Shown: in pieces, positions 13,609 through 25,143 of the stretch | Layout: every line of letters starts with the position of its first letter | Numbering within the stretch: position 1 is the stretch's first letter | Source of the DNA: Dichetophora obliterata | Taxonomy: Eukaryota > Arthropoda > Insecta > Diptera > Sciomyzidae | Length of the DNA: 64,000 nt | Direction: 5' to 3' | Assembly: GCA_963920525.1 (NCBI GenBank) | Contig: OY986435.1 | Coordinates: 295,673,817 to 295,737,816 of the forward strand | The notes under the pieces: model-generated | What the model was told of the DNA's origin: nothing | Seen by the model: the letters and a program-made list of their open reading frames with translations, nothing else | The model's database searches: none | Position numbers and translations under genes: made by a program

Positions 13609-14174
13609 GAATATAAAATGCCGCAGTGGTGAAAACAAAAAGCCACTGACAAATACAACAAGTGTGAAAATTGTCAAACTTTGTTTGACGATATGTAATA
13701 AAATAATCAACATATGCCTTTATCACAACTTAAAGATTAAAATGTTAAAACACTCAATCCATACATTATTTTTCTTGTTTGCAAACGAAGTTCCAGCAGA
13801 AAAAAAAAAAAAAAAAGAAGAAGATGGATCCATTTTTAAATCTCACCATGAATAGCAGCTGTTTGAGTAAAAGCAAATTTTTCAAAAATGTTGACAAATA
13901 CAACAACTGAAGAAATTACCAAACTTTAAAGGCATATATACATAAATATAAACCGAATTAATAATAAGTTTTGGTTGCAAACATCTTATTGCAACCTAAC
14001 TTAAGTATTTATATACTAACAAACAGATTATATGCATTAATTTCAGGAGTTGCCAAGTGATTTCTTTGTGAGCTTGCGGCCGAATGACGAATTCCTTGGA
14101 AAAATACGATGATGCAAACGAATAATTTACCCTCTACCGAAATCGTTCAACGCGCCTAAAGAAGTTTTCACTTC

Positions 14175-14517
14175 AAAAAAAAAAATAAAAATAAACTGGC
14201 CATTTCAGCCCTTGGAAGGACTTTGACCTAGCTTCTATGGATCAATTGTGTTGTGCGTGTTATTAAATGTTTGATCACAAATGACCGAGAGCTGAACCTA
14301 CGTGTTTAATGGCGACTCCGAACGGCTTATGTTCTCAAGAAGCTTTACATGGTAATTTTTACTCTCTGAGGTTACCCATTGTCCGCAGAGAGGTGACGAC
14401 GGAACAGAAAAATTAATTCAAATGGAAAAACTTTCTGTCTGAGCTGGAATTGAACCAGGGCTACCGCGGTTCTTTAGCTTAGGGGCCAAGCACTCTACCC
14501 ACTAGGCTACGGCCGCC
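14175..14517 (-). mobile_element. tRNA-headed SINE
   Basis: On the minus strand the unit begins GGCGGCCGTAGCCTAGTGGG, an A-box-like region, followed by the B box GGTTCAATTCC at 14446-14456. These are the internal RNA polymerase III promoter elements of tRNA genes. The acceptor stem does not pair properly and the body continues for about 260 bases without tRNA structure, so this is a tRNA-derived retroposon and not a tRNA gene. The 3' boundary is uncertain: on the SINE strand it ends in a T-rich and not an A-rich tail. It sits in the intron immediately before exon 2 of the spliced pseudogene. Confidence 0.65.
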
Positions 14518-15758
14518 ACACACTTCTTTAAATAACATTTTTTATTTTATATTTTGGTTAGAAAGCCGTTCTATTGCATAATAAAAATAATTTACCATCT
14601 ATTCCAATCGCATATGCGACCAACCTAAAAGAAACTTACGAGGTTGTGGTTAAAATATTTCGGTTTGTGAACTACAGCAAGCACAAGTGGAAAGTAGTCG
14701 CTGATTTAAAACTATTGACAGTTTTATTTGGAATGCAAGATGGACACACAAAATTTCCGAGCTATCTTTGTGAATGGGATAGTCGTGCGCCGAATAGTTA
14801 TGATCGCAAAGTATGGCCATCTCGTGAATCACATAAAATTGGCTGGAAAAACGTTCTTAACGTCCCTTTAGTCAAGGCTGAGAAAGTTATTCTACCACCG
14901 TTGCATCTGAAACTCGGATATATGAAACAGTTCGTTAAAAAAATAGATGTAAACGGCGAGGCTTTTTCTTATCTTAAAGGAGTGTTTCCAAAACTAAGTG
15001 AAGCAAAAATTTAAGGGGGTAAGAACGTATTTTTTATATCTATTTATTTTTAATCTTTTTATCTCTATGAACTTACAGCCCTATTCTGGCCACTTGACAA
15101 TAGTCAACCAGTATTTTTAATATTTCTATGTGTTTTTTGCAATGTTTTTATTTCAAAACAAAATTTTAAGCTCAAAAAATAACATTTTTTAATGAAATTG
15201 TCAATATCTGAAAAGCAGTTGACAGTTTTATCAGAATTTGTTAATTTTGAGCTTCAATTTTGTTTTGAAATAAAAAATTTACAACAAACACATACAAATA
15301 ATAAAAATACTGGTTGACTAGTGTCAAGTTTCCAGAGTAGGGCTGTTAAGGTATTTTCATTGGACCTCAAATCCAAAAAGTCATGAGAGATACAAATTTT
15401 GAAAAGAAGTTAAATTTCGTGGAACAACGTGTGTGGAAGAGTTTTGTTTCGCTGTGCACTAACTTCCTCGGAAACTATAGAAGAGACGACTATGTCGCAA
15501 TTGTGAATGCATTTTTATGTGCATACGGTGAAATGGGATGCAACATGTCCATAAAAATTCATTTTCTCCATTCTAATTTCGAATTCTTCCCAGAGAACTT
15601 AGGACAGTTCAGCGATGAGCAAGGAGAACATTTTCACCAAGAAATGGCAACAATAGAAAAACATTTTGAAGGAAAAAATTAAATTAAAATGATTTCGGAG
15701 TTTTGCTGGTCATTACAAAGCGAAACTAATTACTCCGACTTAAAAAGAAACATTTCCA

Positions 15759-16056
15759 ACATTTAAGAATTATGGAAAATATGAAAAATCCACAACTAAA
15801 TTGTGGAAAATGTGGAATTAAAGGACAGGAACAACTAAGGTTTTAAAATGCTTGCCGAGGTTAAGGCATAACACAAGCCTCGGTTAAAAGCAATTCAAAT
15901 TGTCTTTCACGGTTGTTTCGCCTAATCAATAATTCACATATGGCTCCAATCAATCCCTCTTAATAATATATCCTTTTACTTTCAGGTCAAAGACCAAACT
16001 TGTTTGTAAAAGGCACATGCCTTGGTTCTTTGACCTTTTAAAAACAAAAAAAAAAC
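15759..16056 (+). mobile_element. SINE body without its tRNA head
   Basis: About 290 bases, from ACATTTAAGAATTATGG to an A-rich tail near 16050, match the body of the SINE at 52376-52768 almost throughout. The tRNA-like head is absent, so the copy is 5'-truncated or joined directly to the 3' end of the spliced pseudogene. The shared hairpins CCGAGG...CCTCGG and GGTCAAAGA...TCTTTGACC are present. Confidence 0.75.
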
Positions 16057-16288
16057 ACAAAAACATTTTTGAGTTGTCATGCTGAAAATAGATTTTTAAA
16101 AAAATAATTTTGTCAATTATTGGCCGATTTTTAAAAACTAAATTGCGTTTAAATTGGTAATAAATATTATTTATGAATCCATATAGGTCTAGTGTATCCG
16201 TTATATAACTTAGTATATAGAAAAATCGTCAAATTAGAAAAAGTCAAATAATTAAAAAAAAAATTGTATTTGCAGAGTTAATACTTAC

Positions 16289-16771
16289 CATGATACAAAG
16301 AGCTACAGGTAAAGTATTCCCGGCGCAACAAACAAAATTTACTGCGCACCTCGTCATCGGTGCTCGTCAAATGTGACACTTGATGATTACATTCAAAAGA
16401 AAATGTAGAAAGTGACGAAGATAGCAAAATGAAAACGAACAAACAGTCAAAATTCTGTCAAGCACATCAAGCAACGTAGCTACTTTTTGTGTAAATCGGT
16501 AAAAAGGGGGAAAAGCACCCCTACAAAATATGCAAATTTTTCTTCACAAACAGTACTAAAATATATATTTACTTTATTTTGGACTTGTGCTTTATATAAC
16601 AATATTTATTTCATATCAGTAAAACAAGTTTTCATAAAAAAATGTAGGCATTTTAAAATCTTTATACCCTATGAATAAATTGTGACTACGTTTTAACCAA
16701 GGAGCACCTTGCACGTCACAGCAAAGATGGCGGACATGCGCAATACTTTATCTGTAGTTCTTTGTATCATG
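16289..16771. mobile_element. MITE with 9-bp target duplication (Mutator-like size)
   Basis: The element starts CATGATACAAAGAGCTACAG at 16289 and ends with the inverted CATGATACAAAGAACTACAG at 16771; the terminal repeats run about 33 bases with a few mismatches. AATACTTAC flanks it directly at 16280-16288 and 16772-16780, a perfect 9-bp target duplication. Nine bases is the usual duplication of Mutator-like transposons. There is no transposase. A second copy lies at 34654-35526. Confidence 0.82.
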
Positions 16772-16779
16772 AATACTTA

Positions 16780-17866
16780 CAGCTTTCTCAAGGTTTCTTA
16801 AGCAGTATACATATCGTTGAAAAGGTTTGAGTATCGTCTTTCAGGATCCGGTTAAATTTTTTAAGTCTGTTAACAGTCAGGTAAGTTAATAGGCTAACAA
16901 GTGGGCCAAGGTAGGTAAAATCGGTTTTTTACCGTAAGTCCAGATTTTGGGGGTGTCCGGCAAATTCCAAGTACAGAACATTCTTTAACTCGACAAGACC
17001 TACCAGAAAAATAGCATTATCTCCCAGGTATTTTGGACTGTTGCACAGTGTGTGTGTGTGTGTGTGTGTTCACACTGAAACTGGAATTTCCTAATGTGGA
17101 TCATCTCGTGGAGCACGTGCGTTTGGATGTCGTTGACTTGCTCTAGGCAGCATTTCTTACTTCTTCTTAACATTTAGCAATAAAACACTTCACACATCTT
17201 CTATTGAGCAGAGGTGGATAGTGCGAAACCGATTACCTGTACGTCATCAAGTTAACACGTGCCACAAAATCTCCAGGTGCGCTCAAGTAATAAAGTAAGT
17301 GACGAATTGTGGTTAATTTGGTTTTGTTTTGCTTTCATTATTCTCTGCAAATCGAGTTTTTATCGGGCAAGTTTTTAATTTAAATGCGAATACATTTGGT
17401 TAACTCATCGTATTTTTATAAAAAATTTAAATAAAGAATTCAATGAACACCTGTAACTGTTAAGAGTACCTGTTTAGTACACAAATAAACGAACATTTGT
17501 GCGTTTAATTAATCCAGTTTAATTATGCAATTCACAATATTTGGCAAGCTAACGATGTTCCGGAAGTTGGTTAAAGTCCTTCTAAATATAATGAAGCAAA
17601 CGATGAATAAATTACCAACACAATGGTAAATAAGAAAGTCAAGTAACTGTCTGACTCTTTTGGAGTCACTTTGTTTTATAAGCAACGAAATATACAATAT
17701 ATTTTATAATTAATCTATTTTTATCATTATTGTCAGATGGCACAGTTCAACAACCAAAATACAAACAGAATTCTAGAAACGGATTTGTTAGACAAATTTA
17801 AAGAAAAAATTATATGCGTGTATAGGCGATTTAAAAGCAGACGTCTACCTGCATTAAAAATTTATA
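16780..17866. other. No gene; contains a GT microsatellite
   Basis: No protein similarity was seen. A (GT)n tract of about ten units lies at about 17048-17069, bracketed by CACAGTGTG and TTCACACTG. The rest is unassigned DNA. Confidence 0.5.
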
Positions 17867-18390
17867 CACTGCTCGTCAAAAGTTTGGAAACCCTTTACAA
17901 AAAATAAACTTTTTATTGTGTATTTTTGTAGATCAGTTGAAAAGTTATAATCAGGAAGCCTATTCAAAATATTGAAAATAAAAACTTTTTATGTTTGTCA
18001 CCGTTTTTAGCATTCTAAATGTATTTTTTCGGTATTTCTATATGCACAAAGTGTAATTTTGATATCTTCTGAACGGTTTGCATTAATTTTATAAAAACAT
18101 AATATATTTTATAGATATAAAATTTAATGTAATCAGGCCTTTTCATCGAAATAACCATCTTTTACTTCTATTTTAGCAGCACAGATTCTGGGCATTCTAT
18201 TGACAAGATTTTGAAGTTTTTGTATTTGAAAGTTGTTTCAAGCCTCGTTCAAATAATTCCACATGGAAATTAGGCTCATTTGGTTCATTTCTTCCCACAG
18301 CAATTCGATAGGATTTGCATCTGGAGATTGCGAAGGCCAAACCATTTTTTGCTGCACTCCTTCTTCTTCTTCTTCTTTTCGTTCCAAATA

Positions 18391-19782
18391 TCGTCGCTCG
18401 CGTGACAAACTGTCGTAACCCACACTTTTCTTAAAATTGAGTTAATATCACTATAACACTTCTTATGCAAGTCCTCACTTTTCCTCAAAGTGTTATGGTC
18501 ATACTTGTCATAGTTAAGCAGAAAACGCAAATGTCTAAAGGTCGCAACCAACAAAGTATTTAAAAAAAATTTTTACAAACAGCAGTAACCCACAAATTTT
18601 AGAAATATATGCTTTTGGGAGCCAAAAAGCTTGTGATTTTGATAGATTGTAACCTCAGTTATGTTTACATATTGAAAAGCACTTCAGCTATCTACTGCAA
18701 TTATTTCAATGATTTAGTCAAATTGGCATTTTCAATAATTTTATAAAAACAAGATAGCAAATTTTTGAATACTCACGATCTCGTTGCACTGTTGCAAATG
18801 CATTTTTGCAAGGGTAGATGATAGTGCGCACACCTTTAATATTATGATGTTGCAAATGATTTTGCAATAACTGTTTTTTGTTTACTTGTTTTGATCATCA
18901 ATTTTTAAAATTATTTAGATAGTTGAATGCAATATTGTACGAGTAAATAAGAGCCTCTTCTCTTCCTCTGTTTTTTTTTTGTTGGTTTTTCCCTTTTCAT
19001 TTTCCTTTTTAAAAATCCTTCCATTTATTTAGTACATTTTATTATTATAAATTAATGTTATTGCCGCTAAAAATGTAAAAAATAAAAACAACTGTTCAAT
19101 AAGCACTGTTCAGAAAGTATCAATGGCTGTATTTAATACCAAATTTAGATATTCGTTTACCATAGCGTTTGTTTAGTATATAGCCTTTTGTTTAGTATAT
19201 ACAAAAATGTTGCAAATGCATATCAATGCTTTTTGTTTTTGTTAAAGCTGCAACGATGCAACAAGATCGTGTACTGCCCTATTTTGTTTTTCCTTTTGTC
19301 ACTTTAATTTCTTTATACATAGCCATTTGTTTGCATTTATTATTAAATCTGCATTATTTTACATTACATTAATTTAATTGTTTGCAATGTGAATTTTTGG
19401 CACTTGTTTTTGTTGCTTAAATAAAATTTAATACATATATTAAAAGCAATATTAAATAAAAAATATATTGTTGCTTTAATTAATTTTTCATATAAAAATG
19501 TGGTTTAAGACGCCTAAAAATTCTTAAAAAGCAAAAATAAAATTTTCACAAACCGACGTTCGTGTTTAATTAGTTTCTACAGTTTCTAAGAAATACTTGG
19601 CTAATTTTTTTTTTTGCATAAATCCAGACACTACAATAACGTACCCAAAATATTTAATAAGTTTGATTTTAAAGTGGTCACGTGGTCAAAATAATTGGTG
19701 AAACAGTGACCGAAACAGAAAAAACGTTCCCCTGAAAAATTTTAAAAATGTGGGTTACGACAGTTTGTCACGCGAGCGACGA
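18391..19782. mobile_element. 1.39-kb TIR element inserted in the Tc1 transposase
   Basis: Perfect 34-bp terminal inverted repeats begin TCGTCGCTCGCGTGACAAAC at both ends and are flanked by TA (18389-18390 and 19783-19784). The surrounding Tc1 coding sequence reads continuously when the element is removed, which fixes the boundaries. No transposase was recognised; a minus-strand frame at 18390-18554 has no known similarity. The identical TIRs suggest that this insertion is younger than its host element. Confidence 0.85.
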
Positions 19783-20149
19783 TATGTAGAACACAACTTT
19801 GAAGTGTGCTTAGGATCATTGTCTTGTTAATAGCTGAATCCATAACCAATAAGGTCAATTCAAGATGGTATTGCCCTGTACTGCAGTATACGATGACAAC
19901 CTTTCTTTTTCATTATGCCATCAATTTTAACGAGCTCAGCAACTCCCTCGTAACTGAAACACCCCCATACAATCACATACTTGACCGCCATGCTTGACCT
20001 TTGGTCAAAAAGATGCCGGGATTTTACAAAAAAAAAAATCGGGAAAAAGATGTATGCATGTCGCTCGTTTTCTTCAATAACGTCACAACTCAAAAATGCA
20101 ATATTTGAGTTAAGTACCTAAAAATAGTTGTCATAGATCAATTTTAATT

Positions 20150-20569
20150 GTGTGAACGATAACGATATCTTATTTACTTTTCACGATAGAGGAAAATGTG
20201 TCGCTCAATAGTTCAGTACCCAGTAGTTAAGACTATATTGCGATTTTTAATTTTCCTAAAAAGGGGCGTGGTCCCACCCACTTTTCTCCTGGTACGTATT
20301 CCTAACTATGCCAATACCATATGTACCAAATAGCATCAACGTAGGTCAAAAAATGCCTAAAATATGGCGATTTAAATTTTTGGGTTATATGGGCAGTGCC
20401 ACGCCTCTATGTCCAATAAAAACTTCATATAGCCTATTATTCTTTCCAGAGTCATAGTAAAATGCTGTGTAAGTTTCAGGAAGATCGGTCCAAGGGTTTG
20501 GCCTCCTATAAAGCACAAACAAACAAATAAACAGACAGACAGACATTCATTTTTATATATGTATATAGA
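20150..20569 (-). mobile_element. Helitron-like 5' end
   Basis: On the minus strand the end reads A|TCTATATACATATATAAAAA at 20569, followed by a CTGTCTGTCTG and TTTGTTTG run and GGGGCGTGGT boxes. This matches the starts at 4041 and 29815. No 3' CTAG end was located, so the piece is truncated. Confidence 0.5.
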
Positions 20570-20599
20570 TTGAAAGCAGATTAATTATAATTAAAGTAA

Positions 20600-21195
20600 A
20601 ATGGGGCAAAAAAGGGGGATTTGGTAGTAAAAAAATCGATGGCTACCTTACCTGTAGATAAAAAGTATATAAAACTTTAGGTAAATACATATTACAAAAA
20701 AAGTATTTTGTATAGCAAACATTGTTAGTGGTATAAGTAAGTATCTGAATTAAAAAAGGGGGGCGGTGAAGTTGGCGTGGTTCATAGTAATATGGCGACG
20801 TTAACAGTATTAAGAGCAATATACTACCAAATAAAAAATAATCCGTTGGAAGGAACAAATTTGTACAGAGAAAAAAAAGTTTAAAACTTAAATTTGGCGT
20901 GAAAAGGGGCGTGAAAGGGGGCGTGGAATAAGAAATGTTTATTTCTATCTCGCCTGGAGTATAATGTGTATACAATTTGAAGTAAATCTGTTAAAAACTA
21001 TATGGGAGCAATTACATAATTTTAAAAAAGTGGGCGTAAAAGTGGGCGTGGTCGAAAAAAGTACCCTATTAATCATGCCAGAGTCCCAGTTAAATGTTGT
21101 GAAAATTTCAGGAAGATCGGTCCATAGGTTTGGTCTCCTATAAGGTACAAACAAACAAATAAACAAACACATTCAATTTTATATATATATATAGA
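20600..21195 (-). mobile_element. Second Helitron-like 5' end
   Basis: A further TCTATATATATATATAAAA start at about 21195-21201 is followed on the minus strand by TGTTTGTTTATTTGTTTG and several GGGCGTGG boxes (around 20760, 20900 and 21030). The order matches the neighbouring copy, so the two could be a partial tandem duplication. The 3' end is missing. Confidence 0.45.
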
Positions 21196-21227
21196 TATAG
21201 ATATATTGATTATATTATATGTTTTAG

Positions 21228-21450
21228 ATATTTTCCGTGGGATTTTGTAAACCCCCAATGAAACCCAACAACTTACTACTTCCAACACCAAAATGCTTTA
21301 AAAATCGGGAAAAAGGATATTTTACGTGTAATTTTTTTAAACCCCCACAAAACCCAAACACTTTTCATTTCCAACACCAAAATCGCTAGAATGTCGGGAA
21401 AAGGAACATTTTCCTAGGGATTTTTTAACCCCCAAACCACAAAAACCATT
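21228..21450. repeat. Short tandem array, period about 88 bp
   Basis: About two and a half units are visible. The landmarks AACCCCCA at about 21250, 21340 and 21426 and CCAACACCAAAAT at about 21280 and 21365 recur in the same order, with TCGGGAAAA between them. Confidence 0.6.
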
Positions 21451-21659
21451 TTTAAAATTCTCCTTAAAAATACCTACTAGAATCCTTTAATTAAATGGCT
21501 TAAAGAAAAATTCCATTGAAAATGTCCTTTATAGCACTTCTAGATAAGACTAAGAAAGACTTCCTCTTAAGCTTCTTTCTGAAGCACCTTTTTTTGCTGG
21601 GACGCTGAGAAGTCTTCTTTGAATAAAAAGAGCGATATGTAGCTTTAAAAATGATATTT

Positions 21660-21930
21660 TATTACCCAAGGAAATGTAACCACACCAAACAGTAGGTTTT
21701 CAGGGTTCATTGGCAGCTCTTGAACTGCCTCTAAAGACTCTAGACTAATCTAAAGACTCTACACTAAATTCAGCAATTCTGTTTATTTACGTACCCATTG
21801 AGCCAAAAAGGAGCTTCGTCGCTAAAAACAATTTTTCGATAAAAAACATATTTCTCACAGAGCACGAATTTTGATAATCAAATTCAATGATTTGCAAGCG
21901 CTCTTCGTTTGTAAGTCTATTCGTAGTGAA
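21660..21930 (-). pseudogene. Mariner-like transposase fragment with internal deletion
   Basis: Minus-strand translation gives RLTNEERLQIIEFDYQNSCS, the start of the DNA-binding domain, followed almost at once by VFSDEAPFWLNGYVNKQNC, which carries the first catalytic Asp. The last piece reads EAVQELPMNPE and PTVWCGYISLG. The middle of the DNA-binding region and everything after the second block are missing. It belongs to the same transposase family as 22510-23442 and 59608-60150, but is a different lineage from either. Confidence 0.7.
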
Positions 21931-22509
21931 ATGGCAAACCTTATTGGCCTTGCCACATGTTTCGAATTACGCGTGAGGTGTCAAAAAATGTACACTGAAA
22001 AACAAATAGCAAAAAAATTATCCTTCACAAGCCTTCTTTTGTATTGAAGAAAAAAACTAGAGGGTAAACTACAATCATGAGTTGGCCTGCTGTCTCTGTC
22101 AAAAAACTTTTTGTAAAACATACCACAACAAAAATGTGTGCACGTATTGCATTGCAAATAAATGCAATTTTTTATTTGTATTTAATGTACTTAAACATAT
22201 AATAAAATTATTTTATTTCATCTAAAAGTCTATGCATGTAGAATTCTACACCTCAACGTGGAATTATGAATTTTTTTCTCAACGTAGGACTACTGTTAAG
22301 CGAATGATGCAATTCTGTCATGGAGTTATGAATCTAAAAGTAGAGAGTATCACTTTTTTTTAAAAACAGTACAACCTCAGTTAAAAGCTTAAGTATATTA
22401 TGGAAGAAACCAAAATAACATTCTGTTGCTTCTGATTAAAAAAAACCTTTAAAAATGCACGCACAATTATCTCCAATGGAGTCAAAGTACGTCTTTGAAG
22501 CAGGATATA

Positions 22510-23442
22510 CAGGGTTGCCAATATTCGAAGCGCCCATTTTATTTTTAAATAAATCAAAGAAACCACAATTTTTTGTCTGTTCGTCATGAATATCATTTAA
22601 TTGGGTTCAAGTAGATTTGCTTACATTATTTCTTGAATATGATATCTCGTAAATGGTCGCCATTGGCCTCTACGACATATTGTGCCAGTTTTGCAGCATT
22701 TTCCATGGTTTTCTTCAACATTTCGATGGGAATGGCGGTTATTTCTTGACGGATGTTGGTTTTCAGCTTTTCTAGGGTCTTTGGCTTGTTGACGTAAACC
22801 TTTGATTTCAAATAACCGCACAAAAAGAAGTCTGGAGGCATTAAATCTGGTGATCTTGGCGGCCAATCGAAATCACCATTTTTTGACATCAAATGGCCAG
22901 GGAACAATTGCTTCAAAAAATCGATTGTAGTGCGGCTTGTGTGTGGTGGCGCGCCGTCTTGTTGAAACCAGTAGTGCCTGATACGCTTTCGACGAACGAT
23001 TGGCATGAAAAAATTGTTTATCATATCGCGATAACGCTCCTGATTGACAGTAACTCTGTGGCCATTATCATCTTTGAAAAAGAACGGCCCAATGAGCATT
23101 TTAGCACAAACGCCGCACCAAACAGTGACTTTCGCATCGTGAAGATGTACCTCTTGAATCTCTTGTGGATTTTCAGTGGCATAAATACGGCAATTTTGTT
23201 TGTTTACCGTTCCGTTCAACTGAAAATGAGCTTCATCGCTCATTGAGTTGAGTTTTCACCATTGACTTGTTTTGTTGAATGTAAATTTCAACAATTTTAG
23301 AGCGTTCGCGTGGCGTGTACTGTTCCATTGTAAACATTTGCTTGGAATGACGCTTCAAACGCGGTATGTCATTAGTCGATTTGGCATCACTGCGGAAAGT
23401 TACAGTGTTGCCAGATGGGCGCTTCGAATATTGGCAGCCATG
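22510..23442 (-). mobile_element. Mariner-like element (DD41D spacing), internally deleted
   Basis: The 933-bp element has inverted ends CAGGGTTGCCAATATTCGAA (left) and CATGGCTGCCAATATTCGAA (right), continuing to GCGCCCAT, and is flanked by TA on both sides (22508-22509, 23443-23444). The transposase fills most of it on the minus strand. It lies within the insertion complex that splits the Tc1-like element. Confidence 0.88.
22626..23328 (-). pseudogene. Mariner-like transposase, deletion derivative
   Basis: The start is taken at MEQYTPRERSKIVEIYIQQN (23328), the usual beginning of the first helix-turn-helix domain in this family. After MVKTQ the frame shifts and jumps to MSDEAHFQLNGTVNKQNC, so roughly 100 residues of the DNA-binding region are deleted. 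The catalytic core is well kept: SDEAHF, KVTVWCGV, the second Asp in WFQQDGAPPH and the third in WPPRSPDLMPPDFFLCGYLK. Counting from QQD to the D of PPDFF gives 41 intervening residues, the DD41D spacing described for rosa-type mariner relatives. It ends normally at HLRDIIFKK. It is inactive because of the deletion and frameshift. Confidence 0.88.
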
Positions 23443-25143
23443 TACTTTCATAAGTCGCTCTACTGCTGGCTGTAGGGAAAGCCAACGCGTAGGTACATGC
23501 CTGAGGATTGATTTGTACTCAATTTGTGCGAAATCGCAAATATCTTAAATGTTGGAAAACATAAGCTTAAACCTTCAATACTAAATTTTCTAAGTCAAAG
23601 GGACACGTACAAAATCGTAAGTGATCTAAGAATATCTGTACAAATTTAGTGTTGTAGAAATAAAAACATAAGAAATATTTTTAAAAAGTAATAAAAATAA
23701 AATTGTATTTTGGAAAATCGGGACAATTGGCGTCCCGCTTAAGGTCTTCACGGGACGCACATTGTTAGGCTGAAATGATGAACTTTTGATGCATCTGAAC
23801 ATAATACCGATTTCCATTGATCAATAGTCCAGACTTTATGTTGAATGGCGATTTACAGCCTTTTCTTCTTGTTTGGTGGTCGCAAAAGTGGTTTTGTCGC
23901 AGCTACTGTTGATACCGAAATTGGTGAAGATAAATGTTTATTGATTGTGGCTTTGATTTTTGGTGCAGTTTCAAAACGATTTGCATTGCTAATGGTGATT
24001 ATTTTGTAATCGTCTCTTTTTGACGTTTTGCGAGGTCGACTACATCGTTTTTGTCAACGTTTGTGCCTCTTTTGGAAACAGTTCCTTTGGAAATTTTAAA
24101 TATTTTTGCGATCTCATTAAAAGTTTTGCCTGTTTTATGTAAAACAACTACGTTAGTTCGTTTTTCAATGGACAATTGTTTTTTTTTTGCCATTTTGATC
24201 GGCTTTTACATATGAAATGTCGTTGAATGTACAAACACGTTATGAAATAGGAATGAACAATTTCGAAATACGTGTCAAATGGTTGAATTTCCGTTACAAG
24301 CCTACTGCTTCCCTGCAGTTAATAGCACTAATACAAAACTAGTGATTTCACTAGCCACTTGGTAGCCAGTACTACCTCAATCTACCTTCTTTGTATTCAA
24401 CTGGCGAATTTTACACGAGCATGTCATGGGAAGGGGTCAATTGCTACCTTTTACACACCCATTCTCTAGTTACTTCACTAGTCATGAAGAGCTAGCTTTT
24501 TCGCTAGTTGATATTGAAAAAAAAACAAGGCAGAGTGACTGATATTCTTCAATCAATATATTTATATTTTTTCATCCCGATATTTTATTTATGTTGTCAA
24601 CGAAACTGAAAAGCTTTATATGTCATGTTTTCTCGAAAAAGTCACTTCGAAGTATGCGTTCGTAAGAATAAATTTTATGAGTCAGTCAAGACGTTAAAAA
24701 AATAAACAAGAAACAATCGAAGACGGAAGTTGATTGAACTGACCCATTTATGCATTACCTTGGGTCAAAAAAGTATCTAGTGCGTATAGAACTATTGAAG
24801 TAGCTAGCGTGAATGGGCCAATTGATACTTTTGATACTGGCGGGTTGTTCTCATTCATACAAGTAAACGCCACTACAACTACACTAACATCTATGACAAG
24901 TGTGAAGCGACACAAAACATGCAATATTTTGTATGATCAAATTCACATAAATCATCTTCTTTAGAACTTATCATACAAATGGTCTATAAAATGTATTATA
25001 TTTTTATAGCGTTCATAAGATATCCAAATTACACTTAGTGTATACAGAGATGCTGAAAAAATACGTTTAGTCAGCTAAAAACGGCAAACAAATATAAAAA
25101 GTTTCTTTTTTATTAAGGGTTTCCAAACTTTTGACCGGCAGGG

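Larger units (their letters stand above)
11398..15766 (+). pseudogene. Conserved arthropod protein of unknown function, three exons, disabled
   Basis: Three blocks splice into one protein. Block 1 (to 11979) has PFAAPMIWHHH, DDCYFC and DDWRLFIDGS and ends at a GTATGT donor. Block 2 (from about 14566, after an AG acceptor) begins TVLLHNKNNLPSIPIAYATN and includes KFPSYLCEWDSR and PPLHLKLGYMKQFVKK, with a GTAAGA donor at 15019. Block 3 starts at 15351 and reads IFIGPQIQKVM, FLGNYRRDDY, GCNMSIKIHFL and FFPENLGQFSDEQGEHFHQE. From memory, this matches a protein found in many copies in arthropod genomes (motifs such as PPLHIKLG and FPENLGAVSDEHGERFHQD); no function is known to me. Two in-frame stops break it: TAA at 15012-15014, where the family has lysine, and TAA at 15680-15682, after which the frame still reads FCWSL to 15766. 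Upstream of 11390 the frame also hits a stop. The multi-copy distribution and decay suggest a mobile or TE-like gene, but that is inference. Confidence 0.75.
18134..24193 (-). pseudogene. Tc1-like transposase, in pieces
   Basis: The transposase binds the terminal repeats and cuts and rejoins DNA. The N-terminus, MAKKKQLSIEKRTNVVVLHK with a helix-turn-helix (FNEIAKIFKISKGTVSK), is at 24193-24000; it continues through SSPISVSTV and LLRPPNKKKRL to about 23760, where the first catalytic Asp region is decayed. The next block, at about 20045-19785, has VIVWGCFSYEGVAEL and the second Asp motif QDNDPKHTSKL. The last block, at 18390-18134, carries MVWPSQSPDANPIELLWEE and ends at a stop after GYFDEKA. 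Removing the element at 18391-19782 joins the last two blocks in frame at a TA. Frameshifts and stops elsewhere make it inactive. Confidence 0.85.
17867..25143 (-). mobile_element. Tc1-like transposon, disrupted by nested insertions
   Basis: The left end reads TA|CACTGCTCGTCAAAAGTTTGG and the right end is the inverted CCCTGCCGGTCAAAAGTTTGG, both continuing into AAACCC. Between them, on the minus strand, are the ordered pieces of a Tc1 transposase. The element would be about 1.5-2 kb if intact; its 7.3-kb span is explained by at least two insertion events, one at 18391-19782 and a composite of about 3.7 kb between roughly 20050 and 23740. The right-hand TA is not preserved. Confidence 0.8.

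Noticed and set aside
20643..21291. Several minus-strand frames of 70-110 residues
   Set aside because: They lie in Helitron-like repeats and lack domain similarity; hydrophobic appearance comes from AT-rich codons.
24360..24870. Possible MITE with CTAGT-rich ends inside the Tc1-like 5' region
   Set aside because: Inverted similarity between the two sides is patchy and no duplication or clean terminus could be fixed.
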